A program made the position numbers and the translations under genes. 64,000 bases of DNA from JAXMBX01 sp046349635 (GTDB taxonomy: Bacteria > Planctomycetota > Planctomycetia > Planctomycetales > Planctomycetaceae), in NCBI GenBank assembly GCA_046349635.1, contig JAXMBX010000009.1:1-64000 (forward strand), read 5' to 3'. Numbering within the stretch: the first letter of the stretch is position 1; each line of letters starts with the position of its first letter. This document shows, in pieces, positions 7,604 to 16,490 of this stretch. The notes under the pieces are model-generated. The model was not told the DNA's origin. It did no database searches and worked only from the letters and a program-made list of their open reading frames with translations.

Positions 7604-9718
7604 ATGAACTTCGTTGAAACTCCCGCCAAAGACCTCTTTGGCGCGAACGTCTTCAGCAAGTCCGTGATGAAAGAACGGCTCCCCAAGCAGATCTTCAAGA
7701 CTTTGATGCGAACCATCGAATCCGGTCAGAAGATCGACGTCACCGTCGCTGACGTTGTCGCCTCCGCGATGAAGGACTGGGCCATCGAAAAGGGAGCCAC
7801 TCACTACGCTCACGTTTTCTACCCCCTCACTGGCCTTACCGCTGAAAAGCACGACAGCTTCCTCACCCCCACCGGTGACGGAGCCGCCATCGCCGAATTC
7901 AGCGGCAGCCAGCTCATCCAGGGTGAACCGGACGGCTCCAGCTTCCCCTCCGGCGGTATCCGCGCCACCTTCGAGGCTCGCGGTTACACCATTTGGGACG
8001 TCACCAGCCCCGCTTACATCCTCGAAAACCCCAACGGTACGACTCTCTGCATTCCGACCGCCTTCGTCTCCTGGACCGGCGAAGCCCTCGATAAGAAGAC
8101 CCCCGTTCTTCGCTCGATGCAGGCCCTGAACAAGCAGGCCCAGCGCATCCTCAAACTGTTCGGTCACACCGACGGCGCGTTGGTTTCCTCCACCGCCGGC
8201 CCCGAACAGGAGTACTTCCTGGTCGATCGCAACTTCTTCTTCGCCCGCCCCGACCTCCTGAACGCGGGACGCACCCTGTTCGGCGCCGCTCCCCCCAAGG
8301 GACAGGAATTCGAAGACCACTACTTCGGTGCCATCCCCGAACGCGTCCTCGCCTTCATGCTCGAAGTCGAACGCGAACTCTTCAAGCTCGGCATTCCGAT
8401 CAAGACCCGCCACAACGAAGTCGCTCCCGGCCAGTACGAAATCGCCCCGATCTTCGAATCGGCCAACATCGCCACCGACCATCAGCAGTTGATCATGATC
8501 ACGCTGAAGCGGATCGCCGAGAAGTACGGCATGGCCTGCCTCATCCACGAAAAGCCCTTCGCAGGCGTCAATGGATCCGGTAAGCACGTCAACTGGTCAC
8601 TCGGAAGTGCCTCTCAAGGCAACCTCCTCGATCCGGGGGATACCCCCCACAGCAACGCCCAGTTCCTGCTCTTCTGTGCGGCCGTCATTCGGGCCGTCCA
8701 CAAGCATCAGGGCCTGCTCCGCGCTGTCGTCGCTTCTTCCAGCAACGATCACCGCCTCGGTGCGAACGAAGCCCCCCCCGCCATCATCTCGATCTTCCTG
8801 GGCACCCAGCTCTCGGACGTCTTCGAGCAGATTAAGGCCGGTGGTGCCAACTCCTCCCTGCCGAAGGGAACCCTGACGGTTGGTGTCGACGTCCTCCCCC
8901 CGCTTCCCAAGGACGCGGGCGACCGGAACCGCACCAGCCCGTTTGCCTTCACCGGCAACCGGTTTGAATTCCGGGCCGTCGGTGCCAGCCAGTCGATCGC
9001 CGGGCCCCTCGTCGCGATGAACACCATCGTCGCCGAGTCCCTCGATTACTGTGCGACCGCTCTGGAAAAGGCCACCGGGGGCGATCCCGCCAAGCTCAAC
9101 GCCGAACTTCAGAAGCTGTTGACCGATATCATCAACAAGCACGGCGCGGTGATCTTCAACGGCAACGGCTACTCCGAAGAATGGCACCAGGAAGCCGCCA
9201 AACGCGGTCTCCTCAACCTCAAGACCACTCCGGAAGCCCTCCCCGAACTGGAGAAGCCCGAAGTCAAGGAGATGTTCGAAAAGTACGGCGTCCTCTCCCA
9301 CCGCGAACTGGAAAGCCGCTACGACATCTACCTCGAACAGTACTGCAAGTCCGTGCGTGTCGAAGCCAACCTCACCTTGGAAATGGCCCGCACCCTGATC
9401 TATCCGGCTGCCACTCGTTACCTCAACGAACTCGCGGCGACCACGGTGAACCTCAAGGGCGTCGGCATCGATCTGCCGCTCGACACCCTCAAGAAAGTCG
9501 CCTACGTCACCAAGATGCTCCAGGAAGGGATCAATTCACTCGACGCGGCCTTGTCCGAATACGAAGTTGAAAACTCCCTGCACGAAGCCACCTACTTCTG
9601 CCAGTCGATCCTTCCCGAGATGCAGGTCGTCCGCAAGGCCGCCGACACTCTGGAATGCCTCATCGCTGATGATCTCTGGCCGCTTCCGACCTACCAGGAA
9701 ATGCTGTTCATCAAGTAA
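7604..9718 (+). CDS. glnN: Glutamine synthetase, type III
   Basis: A 704-residue GSIII enzyme that makes glutamine from glutamate, ammonia and ATP in the cytoplasm. Family features: N-terminal VFSKSVMKERLPKQIFKTL; GSIII-specific THYAHVFYPLTGLTAEKHDSF; EQEYFLVD metal-ligand strand; KTRHNEVAPGQYEIAPIFE; NGSGKHVNWS; and NRTSPFAFTGNRFEFRAVGAS with the ATP/glutamate-binding arginines. The length fits the family (about 700-730) and is much longer than GSI (about 470). The ATG at 7604 begins MNFVETPAKDLFGANVFS. The sigma-54 promoter upstream suggests nitrogen control. A strong terminator follows, so it is probably monocistronic. Confidence 0.96.
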   Translation: MNFVETPAKDLFGANVFSKSVMKERLPKQIFKTLMRTIESGQKIDVTVADVVASAMKDWAIEKGATHYAHVFYPLTGLTAEKHDSFLTPTGDGAAIAEFSGSQLIQGEPDGSSFPSGGIRATFEARGYTIWDVTSPAYILENPNGTTLCIPTAFVSWTGEALDKKTPVLRSMQALNKQAQRILKLFGHTDGALVSSTAGPEQEYFLVDRNFFFARPDLLNAGRTLFGAAPPKGQEFEDHYFGAIPERVLAFMLEVERELFKLGIPIKTRHNEVAPGQYEIAPIFESANIATDHQQLIMITLKRIAEKYGMACLIHEKPFAGVNGSGKHVNWSLGSASQGNLLDPGDTPHSNAQFLLFCAAVIRAVHKHQGLLRAVVASSSNDHRLGANEAPPAIISIFLGTQLSDVFEQIKAGGANSSLPKGTLTVGVDVLPPLPKDAGDRNRTSPFAFTGNRFEFRAVGASQSIAGPLVAMNTIVAESLDYCATALEKATGGDPAKLNAELQKLLTDIINKHGAVIFNGNGYSEEWHQEAAKRGLLNLKTTPEALPELEKPEVKEMFEKYGVLSHRELESRYDIYLEQYCKSVRVEANLTLEMARTLIYPAATRYLNELAATTVNLKGVGIDLPLDTLKKVAYVTKMLQEGINSLDAALSEYEVENSLHEATYFCQSILPEMQVVRKAADTLECLIADDLWPLPTYQEMLFIK

Positions 9719-9754
9719 AACCGCATTCCGCATTATGATCTGACTCGCTGTTCA

Positions 9755-9796
9755 CAATCGACGGCGACGCGCAAGCGTCTCCGTCGATTGTTTTTT
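9755..9796 (+). terminator. Rho-independent terminator of glnN
   Basis: Perfect 10-bp arms CAATCGACGG (9755-9764) and CCGTCGATTG (9781-9790), extended inward by an imperfect CGACGC/GCGTCT stem and a GCAA loop, followed by TTTTTT (9791-9796). It separates glnN from the channel gene starting at 9833. Confidence 0.88.
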
Positions 9797-9832
9797 GACA
9801 TTCGTCAATCCCGCTGGTTCGCTCGGCCACGC

Positions 9833-11035
9833 ATGCAATCCTCGCTCCGCAAAATCCTGATCGGATTCAGCATCCTTGCGACTGCCGCGATCGTCTCGAT
9901 CTCGGGCTACATGCTCGCCGGCTGGAGTTTCCTCGACTCCCTCTACATGGTCGTCATCACGTTCTATGGCGTCGGCTACGGCGAAACCCACCCCATCACC
10001 GACCCACGTCTCCGACTCTTCACCATCTTCGTCGTCATCTCCGGCTGCACCTCCGCCGTCTATGTCCTCGGCGGTTTCGTCCAACTGATCGCCGAGGGAG
10101 AATTCAACCGCTATCTGGGAGCGCGCCGCATGACTCAGGGTATCGAACGACTCGAAAATCATGTCATCATTTGTGGTTTTGGCCGCGTCGGACGCGTCCT
10201 CATCGAGGAACTGGCCGCTGCCGGGGAGAAATTCGTCATCATCGACCCCCATCAAGCCGAATTGCAGGAGGCCGAGAACGAAGGGCATCTGGTCCTCATC
10301 GGCGATGCCACCCACGAAAATGTGCTCCTCACCGCCGGCATCAAGCGCGCCCGCGTCCTCGCCTCCGTCGTCTCCGATGACGCCGCCAACGTCTTCATCG
10401 TTCTCACTGCCCGCGAACTCAATCCCACCATCGAGATCATCGCCCGCGGCGAATCCGTCTCCACCAAATCCAAACTCCTCCGCTCCGGGGCCAATCGCGT
10501 CGTCCTTCCCGCTGCCATTGGCGCCACCAAGATCGCGGACCTCATCACTCACCCCACCGCGGAAAGCCTGCTCGCCAATGATCAGGTCGAAAGCCGGCTG
10601 AATGACGAACTTCGCCAGATCGGCCTCGCCATCAAGGAAATCCGCGTCACCTTCGATTCGATCCTGGCCCACAAAAAGCTCGGCGCCATGGTTCTCACGA
10701 ACAGCCACTTGTTCATCATCGTCGCCGTCCGCCGCGCCAATGGAGAAATCCTGCGCAGTCCGGACGCCGAGTATAAATTCGAGATCGGGACACCCTCATT
10801 CTCGTCGGCCAGCGCGAGTCCACTCGTCTTTATCGACGCCAATCTTCGACCGCGAAATCCTACCGCGGCCAAATACCGAGAGATCACAACGCTTTTTGTT
10901 GACGGAATGCCTCATCTCGATTCAGAGATGCCACTGCTCTCACCGCCCGGACGTTTACTGGAGAATGTCCTCGGATTCCGGACCGTGGCCCGACCTGGGC
11001 CACCGGGTATTGAGCATGAATTCAGACGATTCTGA
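9833..11035 (+). CDS. Two-helix potassium channel with RCK (TrkA-N/TrkA-C) domain
   Basis: A 400-residue Kch/MthK-like K+ channel of the cytoplasmic membrane. TM1 is at about residues 9-28, the pore helix leads to the selectivity filter TFYGVGYGE (43-51), and TM2 is at about 63-86. A cytoplasmic RCK domain follows with the Rossmann motif GFGRVG (115-120) and acidic strand end VIID. A C-terminal TrkA-C region lies around residues 250-320 and a unique tail follows. The ATG at 9833 is chosen because upstream in-frame codons lie inside the glnN terminator. The filter carries Glu where many channels have Asp. It probably responds to a nucleotide or Ca2+ through the RCK domain. Confidence 0.9.
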   Translation: MQSSLRKILIGFSILATAAIVSISGYMLAGWSFLDSLYMVVITFYGVGYGETHPITDPRLRLFTIFVVISGCTSAVYVLGGFVQLIAEGEFNRYLGARRMTQGIERLENHVIICGFGRVGRVLIEELAAAGEKFVIIDPHQAELQEAENEGHLVLIGDATHENVLLTAGIKRARVLASVVSDDAANVFIVLTARELNPTIEIIARGESVSTKSKLLRSGANRVVLPAAIGATKIADLITHPTAESLLANDQVESRLNDELRQIGLAIKEIRVTFDSILAHKKLGAMVLTNSHLFIIVAVRRANGEILRSPDAEYKFEIGTPSFSSASASPLVFIDANLRPRNPTAAKYREITTLFVDGMPHLDSEMPLLSPPGRLLENVLGFRTVARPGPPGIEHEFRRF

Positions 11036-11055
11036 GCTCCGAACGTCGGCCTGTC

Positions 11056-11760
11056 TTAGCTCGGGCATCGCACCAAAGCCTCATTGACCTTGAAATCTTG
11101 CTGAATGGTCAATGGACGAATCATTTCCAGTCGCTGCGCGTCAATCCGAACAATCCCAGTCAGTCTGTTCCTGCCACCCACAATGAGCAACGAGTCCATT
11201 CTTCCCCGCCGCCTGAGCAGCTGTTTGATCTCAAGGATGAGAGCAGTATTCTCGTCGGCTTTGATGAAGCCCTCGGCGGGGATTGAAGAAATCGCTGCGG
11301 GAGTATCAGCCGGGCACACGCGAAGAGACACGTGCCAGTCTGCCAGCAAACGATTGCCTACTTCCATGGTCTCCAGCGGCGTGACGAGCCGAGGGGTCGT
11401 CTCCCCGGCCCACCTCTGTCACCTGAAGAACTTCCCCCGGCAAATGGAACCCGCCGAAACCGAGTCCCTCTCGCCCTCCGACAGTTGCGTTTGGAAACAC
11501 TCAGAACGCTTTCCCTCGTGCTCGACTATCTTAAGGATTACGCCCTCATCATCCAGGTTCCTCCCGGTGAATCCGCCGACCCTGCTGATCGCGCCGCTGA
11601 TTTCCTCGAGCCGCATCTGATTCGATCAAGCCACGTCGATTCTGCTGACCTTGACCTCGGAGCAACCCGCCACTCGTATCCCCGACGATTTTCAAATCAC
11701 AACACGGCTTGCAATTCCTCGCTTCCGGCAAGAAATCAGTCATTAGAAAGTACTACATCC
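11056..11760 (-). CDS. Unidentified protein, frameshifted
   Basis: The last 103 codons (11367 down to 11056) form a clean segment, ending in IVGGRNRLTGIVRIDAQRLE and the C-terminal NEALVRCPS. Upstream pieces in other minus frames fit onto it: GGFHLPGEVLQVTEVGRGDD (11430-11370) and a stretch from MRLEEISGAISRVGG at 11616. At least two frameshifts are needed, and the 5' end is unclear beyond about 11620. It converges on the channel gene, with stop codons about 20 bp apart. I do not recognise the family. There is no signal peptide or membrane helix in the readable part. Confidence 0.4.
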
Positions 11761-12800
11761 ATGACGCCGCCTACGGTCGGATGCGAAGAGGAATGACGAA
11801 CTGTGATCGCCGAGCCGTGCGTCGGCCGGGAGTGCGGTTCGGACGGCGCCGCGGATCTCCACCGCCGAAAAAACAGTCGATGCCTGGTATGTCAACTGCC
11901 TGGATCTTGAACGGGCCCAGCAGCTTGTCGATTCAGCGACTCTTTCGCAGTGCAGTGCATTCGCAACAAATCTGTCATCAAGACGCCCGCAACTGGCCTG
12001 TTCGGATCAGAGACGTTAACGGAGACACCGTTAATCTCACTTCCTCCGAAAAGTGTGCTCAACTGCTCAGTGCAAATCTCTCCTGCTGGATCGTCCGCCT
12101 CCTCCCTCAGTCCTGCTCTGGGCGAATGGACAGTTTCGGGGGCGTCCTGCGCGGACAGATTCTTTCCCCATTCGGAAACAGCGTTGACGGCAAATTTTGG
12201 ATTCAAGGCTCGGTGATTGGTGCCGAGCCTGGCGTCGTCCTGCAGCTGACTACGGGTGGGAAACGCAGGAAGTTTCGCTTCCTCCCACGTGGGTCCACGA
12301 AGCCCTGGACGAACCCGATCCACAACGAACGCTTCCGTCTCTTCCAACAATTCGGCGACCAGAAACTCAAATGGCTCCTGCAACTCAAGCACTTCTGTCA
12401 GCTTGGCGATGATGTCGTGAGCAACCCTCTGAATTCAACCGAACTCTTCGTGGATCCTGCGAAACTTCGCCGCCGCGACCGATGATCATGTCGTCAAGCT
12501 GTATGCTCATCTTGAAGCAGGCGAGCGGACCTGGCCGCGTCCGACCAGCTCATCAATGTCACTCCACGCCCCTTCGACACTCCACCCGTCCTCTGTGCGC
12601 TCTTCCCTTTCTGGGGGGATGCTGAAGGCAGCGTCTTGTGGATTGAGTCCTTCGAGGCTTTCGTCCGCGACTACAACACCAGATCCTCCATGTGGAAACA
12701 GGCGGTCCCGCACGGATTCGCAGTCTCTCCCGGTGCGGAAGTCTCTTTAGTCTTCGTGATATCGGGCGCTGCGTACCAGAGGCAAGACCAGTCAATGGTG
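11761..12800. other. Unresolved coding-like stretch, many short frames
   Basis: Both strands give long, plausible-looking fragments here. On the minus strand a helical segment (IIAKLTEVLELQEPFEFLVA, about 12410-12340) continues to about 11892. On the plus strand a segment about 12540-12770 includes LINVTPRPFDTPPVL and LWIESFEAFVRDYNTR. Neither can be carried through without several frame changes, and no family was recognised. I think one frameshifted gene is more likely than non-coding DNA, but I cannot fix strand or ends. Confidence 0.3.
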
Positions 12801-12806
12801 ACCTTC

Positions 12807-13046
12807 TTACATCATTCCTTCACCAGCCGACGCGCAATCACTCCCCCCATGAATCCTGTGATACGCCCGGATCATCCCCGTGACGAAAATGCCCAGCAGT
12901 GGGCCCTGGCTGGCATCGGGCGCAAAAAGAATCGGGCCGAAGAACCTAACCACAAATCCCGCCGCTCCCAGCAGCACTCCACAGATCGCCCTTCCGACAT
13001 CGCACTTTTTACTTTTTGGCTTCCCGTCCGGGCACTCCCAGCACAT
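12807..13046 (-). CDS. Small two-helix membrane protein, possibly frameshifted
   Basis: The minus strand reads ICGVLLGAAGFVVRFFGPIL, then PDASQGPLLGIFVTG: a membrane helix, a GPIL..PDA..GPLLGIF loop and the beginning of a second helix. After FVTG the frame probably shifts, because a neighbouring frame offers GVIARRLVKE as a more natural C-terminus. The start may be the ATG at 13000 with an early frameshift, or the upstream in-frame ATG at 13046. It belongs to a run of three small membrane genes. Function unknown. Confidence 0.45.
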   Translation of the reverse strand: MCWECPDGKPKSKKCDVGRAICGVLLGAAGFVVRFFGPILFAPDASQGPLLGIFVTGMIRAYHRIHGGSDCASAGEGMM

Positions 13047-13116
13047 ACACCAGACTTCCTAAAGCGACCAGAGAGACGAAGAGCAGCATCATCCTCGTTT
13101 CATCAAGAACGTTCAT
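13009..13116 (-). CDS. 35-residue single-helix membrane protein
   Basis: ATG 13116 gives a short protein with one hydrophobic helix, MMLLFVSLVALGSLVYVLGV, and a basic tail PGREAKK. It overlaps the end of the preceding small membrane gene (stop 13103-13105) and the start region of the next one, as in tightly packed or translationally coupled genes. Its hydrophobic segment is well formed, but a protein this short could also be a fragment of a longer frameshifted membrane protein. Function unknown. Confidence 0.35.
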   Translation of the reverse strand: MNVLDETRMMLLFVSLVALGSLVYVLGVPGREAKK

Positions 13117-13203
13117 GCCAATAAATGCAGAACCCCACAAATGCGGCGACAAGGTAAAGGCCCAGAACGACCGCTCCCAGTCCCGCGAAAAATGGCCGAA
13201 CAT
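13103..13203 (-). CDS. Small membrane protein fragment, start unclear
   Basis: One minus frame reads RPFFAGLGAVVLGLYLVAAF and ends WHERS before the stop at 13103-13105. This is a clear transmembrane helix with a cytoplasmic-type charged end. No ATG, GTG or TTG lies suitably upstream in this frame. An ATG at 13203 in the neighbouring frame suggests a one-base frameshift after the first codons. It overlaps the next small gene by about 14 bp. Function unknown. Confidence 0.35.
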
Positions 13204-13222
13204 AGGTGACTCTCTGAAGTGA

Positions 13223-15358
13223 TCACATCACTCGTCTCCGCGGGGCTCCCACACTCGCCGGGACGATCGTTGTCTTCTCCGTCTCGGAATTTCCAGGCCC
13301 GGCTTGAATCTGTCGCTTCCGCCCACTGGCTGCACGAACCAACCGCCGCTTCTGCATGGGAAACCTGATCACGAGTGAAACCACCACCGCGATCAATGCC
13401 AGGCTCCCCGCGATTCCGCCGTGCGGACCGCAGCCTCTTTCACCGGGCCGATGATGTCATCTTCCGGCACGAGCACCACCGTCAAGAATCGGCAGCCCTT
13501 CCGCTGAAACGTCTCCACCGCCGCGACGTAATCCTCTCCTCCGTGCTGAAACGTGAACGAATGCGGATCACCCACCGGCAGACTCGGAATCCCTCCCGAA
13601 TCGTCAGCAGAGGCTTCGACCGCCGCCGCCTCTGCCAGCGGATCTGCCTTAAGCTGCCCCCTTCTCCGGCGAGGCCAGCACCTCCTCGCGCCCCAGCAAG
13701 TACGCCCGCCCCTTCTTCCCGATTCTGTGCTGGCTAGAAAGTCGGACAACGCCCCTGCGGTATAATCCGCCGTGAACACCTCGCGCATCTTATCTGTCTT
13801 CGGTTCCTTCAACGCCAACGCCGATGTAATCCCAACCCTCCATCTCCAAACCACTCATAAGGCTTCGTCCAGATGATTCTGGATGAGGCTTCCGCCATCG
13901 AGGTGCGGCCGCGTCCTCGGGTCATAGGTCCACTAATGTTCCACCGCAAACGCTCCAGCCCCCCATCCGCGAATTGCTCCCGGACATGCCCCTCTTCATC
14001 CAGCCACGACTTCTGATCACGATCCCGCCCGGATTCTGCTGCCACGCCCCCGTGAACTTTCCCTGGGCATCTCCATACGACAGCCACGACAACTTCTTCT
14101 GATACTTGAAAACGCCACCAGATGCCGCGCTACGCGTCCTTGATCGTCCTCACCGGCATCAGCCCCGACTCCGCCAGCGCGACACTCCTCCAGCATCGGC
14201 AAGCGCAGGATCCACCAGCGATCTCACCTCCTGCCGTCCCACGCGCCGTCCTGCTTGCGATCACTCCCCACAACGTCTGGATCTCGCGACCGGAACATGA
14301 AATAAGCGGACATGATCCCCGCCATCACCAGGCACACCGCCGCGATCCCCACCAGCCGGCCATGCCGTCGAATCTTCCGCCAGATCAGCCCGGCTGTCCC
14401 CAGCTTTCTGGCCCGCGTCGGCAATCCCAAAGTCACACGCGACAGATCGTCCGCGAACTCCAACGCCGTCTGGTACCGCCGCCGGATCCTTTTCCATCCC
14501 CCTTCAGAATGACGGCCTCAGTCGGGGTTGATCGACAAACGCCCGCAATGGAGGAGGCTGTTCCGTCACGACCTGCAACAGCAATTCCGTGATCGTCCGT
14601 CCGCCAAACGGCCGCCGCCCTGCTGCCAATACATACAGCGTCGCCCCCAACGCATTAAGCGCACATCGCCCCGCGCGCATCCACCCGCCCACGACGGGGA
14701 TCCGCCTGTCCCGGAGCCAGCGAATGCCGGTGTCCCCGAATCCCCTCCGCCTGGGGAACCCCACCGCCACCCCTTCCGCCGCCGATCACGGTCGCTTCTG
14801 TCAGACTCGGTTCCGCGGTGTCAGAATCTTCCCCGGCGCGGAGCTTTCCCCGGCGAAACGGAGTTTTGCGCTGCCGTCCTCTGGCTGCTCTCCACATCCT
14901 TCGCGATTCCGAAATCAGAAGCTGCGGCTCACCCTCCAGATCGATGATCACATTCGCCGGCTTGACGTCCCGATGCACAATCCCCTTGCGATGGGCATGA
15001 TCCGTGCCGCGAGTGCAAGTTTTCGCCCCAGTTCGATGACCTCCGGTTCCTCCAGTGGTCCCTGCCGCACGCGGCCCGCGCATCGAGTGTCTCTCCTCGA
15101 CGTACTCCATCGCGATGTACGGAGTTCCATCCACAATCCCCGCGTCGAACACTTGTACGATGTTCGGATGTTTTCCCCAGTTTCGCGACCGCCTGCCCTC
15201 GTGGATGTCCGCCCACGCGCGCGGATCCTTGAACTTCAACGCGCAATCGGTTCGGAGCGTACTCCTGCTGTAGGCCGCTGCGTGGCGAGGACACCACCCC
15301 CATCGCACCTCCCGGCCTAATTCACGCAGATATCGTACGGACCAAACGGACGGCTCAT
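13223..15358 (-). pseudogene. Receptor-type Ser/Thr kinase with extracytoplasmic dCACHE-like sensor, heavily frameshifted
   Basis: Fragments from all minus frames assemble in order. The start is ATG 15358 (MSRPFGPYDI) directly before the glycine loop. The kinase has ALKF, HPNIVQVFDAG, YIAMEYVEE, HRKGIVHRDVKPANVIIDLE and a DFGIAKDV-type activation segment (about 14870). A membrane helix follows around 14350 (GIAAVCLVMAGIMSAYF). The sensor region reads TKPYEWFGDGGLGITSALAL (one frame change), FTADYTAGALSDFLA and PHSFTFQHGGEDYVAAVETF. A second helix at about 13400 (ALIAVVVSLVIRF) precedes the stop at 13223. That gives kinase-TM-dCACHE-TM over about 710 codons. About ten frame changes are needed, so it is decayed or badly sequenced; catalytic motifs survive. 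Confidence 0.65.
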
Positions 15359-15472
15359 ATGCGTATGAGTGTACTCACCACTCGCAACGGGCAACAACAC
15401 CGTGGCTCAGCCGATCAGATATAGCCCCGCGTAGACCATCCCGCCGATGCTCGCCCGCTTGATTGTTCTCGT

Positions 15473-15935
15473 TCAGCCATGACGGACGTCCCGCTTCGAC
15501 TGTGGTGCATTTTGATCTCTATCTTCCACCCCGCCCCCCGCCGCCACTTTCCGCAACCCACTGGCATGAAAATAGGTCAACACTTCCGACGTCAGACCGG
15601 CCGTCGAGGGGCAACCCCCACCCGCTCCATCCGGGCAGCCTGGTAACCCGTCTTTCCAGCACCACGGCGGCCGCCGTTTCCAGTTCCTCATCGCTCGACG
15701 CGGCATTGTCCCCCGACAAGCCTGCCGGAAACTCGATGCACACGTTCTGCACCGGGGGCCGGTACTGTTCGATGAACAGCAGACTCCCATCATCCGTCAC
15801 CGGCACGATCACCACGACTCCGTTGACCTTTGTCCGCTCCACGAACTCATAGCCGTTTGCCTTCACCAGCCGGAGGAATTTCCTCTTCCCAATGATCTCT
15901 CGTCGCTTTGGACATGTAGTATCCTGCCCTGTCAC
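15473..15935 (-). CDS. NUDIX hydrolase, ADP-ribose pyrophosphatase type, frameshifted
   Basis: ATG 15935 starts a protein with RKFLRLVKANGYEFVERTK, VVVIVPVTDDGSLLFIEQYR, and then EFPAGLSGDNAASSDEELET, the first part of the NUDIX box. The remainder of the box (RE..EETGY) is distributed over two other frames around 15680-15640. The C-terminal part reads GLTSEVLTYFHASGLRKV and GGGVEDRDQ, typical of ADP-ribose pyrophosphatases, which hydrolyse ADP-ribose or similar nucleotide sugars. Two or more frameshifts lie inside or after the NUDIX box. The catalytic glutamates appear to be present in the DNA. Confidence 0.68.
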
Positions 15936-16011
15936 GACGACTTTGAATCTAAACCCCGTGGTGGCACCGGCGATGCCAGTCTCTTAGACCGCACACACAA
16001 TCACAGATTCA

Positions 16012-16284
16012 CTAAGGCTGCACCAGCGAATACATCCCGTGCCCCGCGCTCTTCAGCTTCCCCTGCTTCACCAGCGCGTCCCACACCGTCTGCGGATACT
16101 GGTTCGGCGGCACAATCGCCGCGATACTCCAGCTCGACCCTCCGCTCAACGGCCCCACTCCCAATCGCGAATCCGAATCCAGTTGCGTCAGCTTCAGCCG
16201 CTTCTTGAACGCCTTCAGCGCCAGCTTCAATTCCGCCGCCGAAGGTCCATCCCCGGCCGCTCCCCCCGCGTCTGTCGTCGACAT
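16012..16284 (-). CDS. Small conserved-looking hypothetical protein
   Basis: A 90-residue soluble protein. A Gly/Ala-rich N-terminus is followed by a basic helix (ELKLALKAFKKRLKLTQLD) and a C-terminal block (PNQYPQTVWDALVKQGKLK) that resembles a small winged-helix or regulatory fold. The frame is clean and codon use matches the neighbours. The start ATG 16284 is followed by STTDAGG. It is a single gene between the NUDIX gene and the plus-strand ABC-F gene. I do not recognise a named family. Confidence 0.6.
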   Translation of the reverse strand: MSTTDAGGAAGDGPSAAELKLALKAFKKRLKLTQLDSDSRLGVGPLSGGSSWSIAAIVPPNQYPQTVWDALVKQGKLKSAGHGMYSLVQP

Positions 16285-16490
16285 CGTTTCCCCTCTTTCA
16301 AAGCCACTCTTAACTTCGTCTTTTCCATAGATTATCGCATCTTGTCACTTTTCTAAATGACACCCCCATCCATTGAGGTTGTCCCTCCCCGCAGATCCCG
16401 CCATAATCGTTTTTTCGACGGTTTCCCCCACCTTTTCCGGCAACCGCGGGAACCGTCCTCTAACTGCATTCTTCAAGGATTTTTCGTTCG

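Noticed and set aside
7460..9301. Long minus-strand frames opposite glnN
   Set aside because: Pure shadows of the glutamine synthetase codon pattern; no conserved domains.
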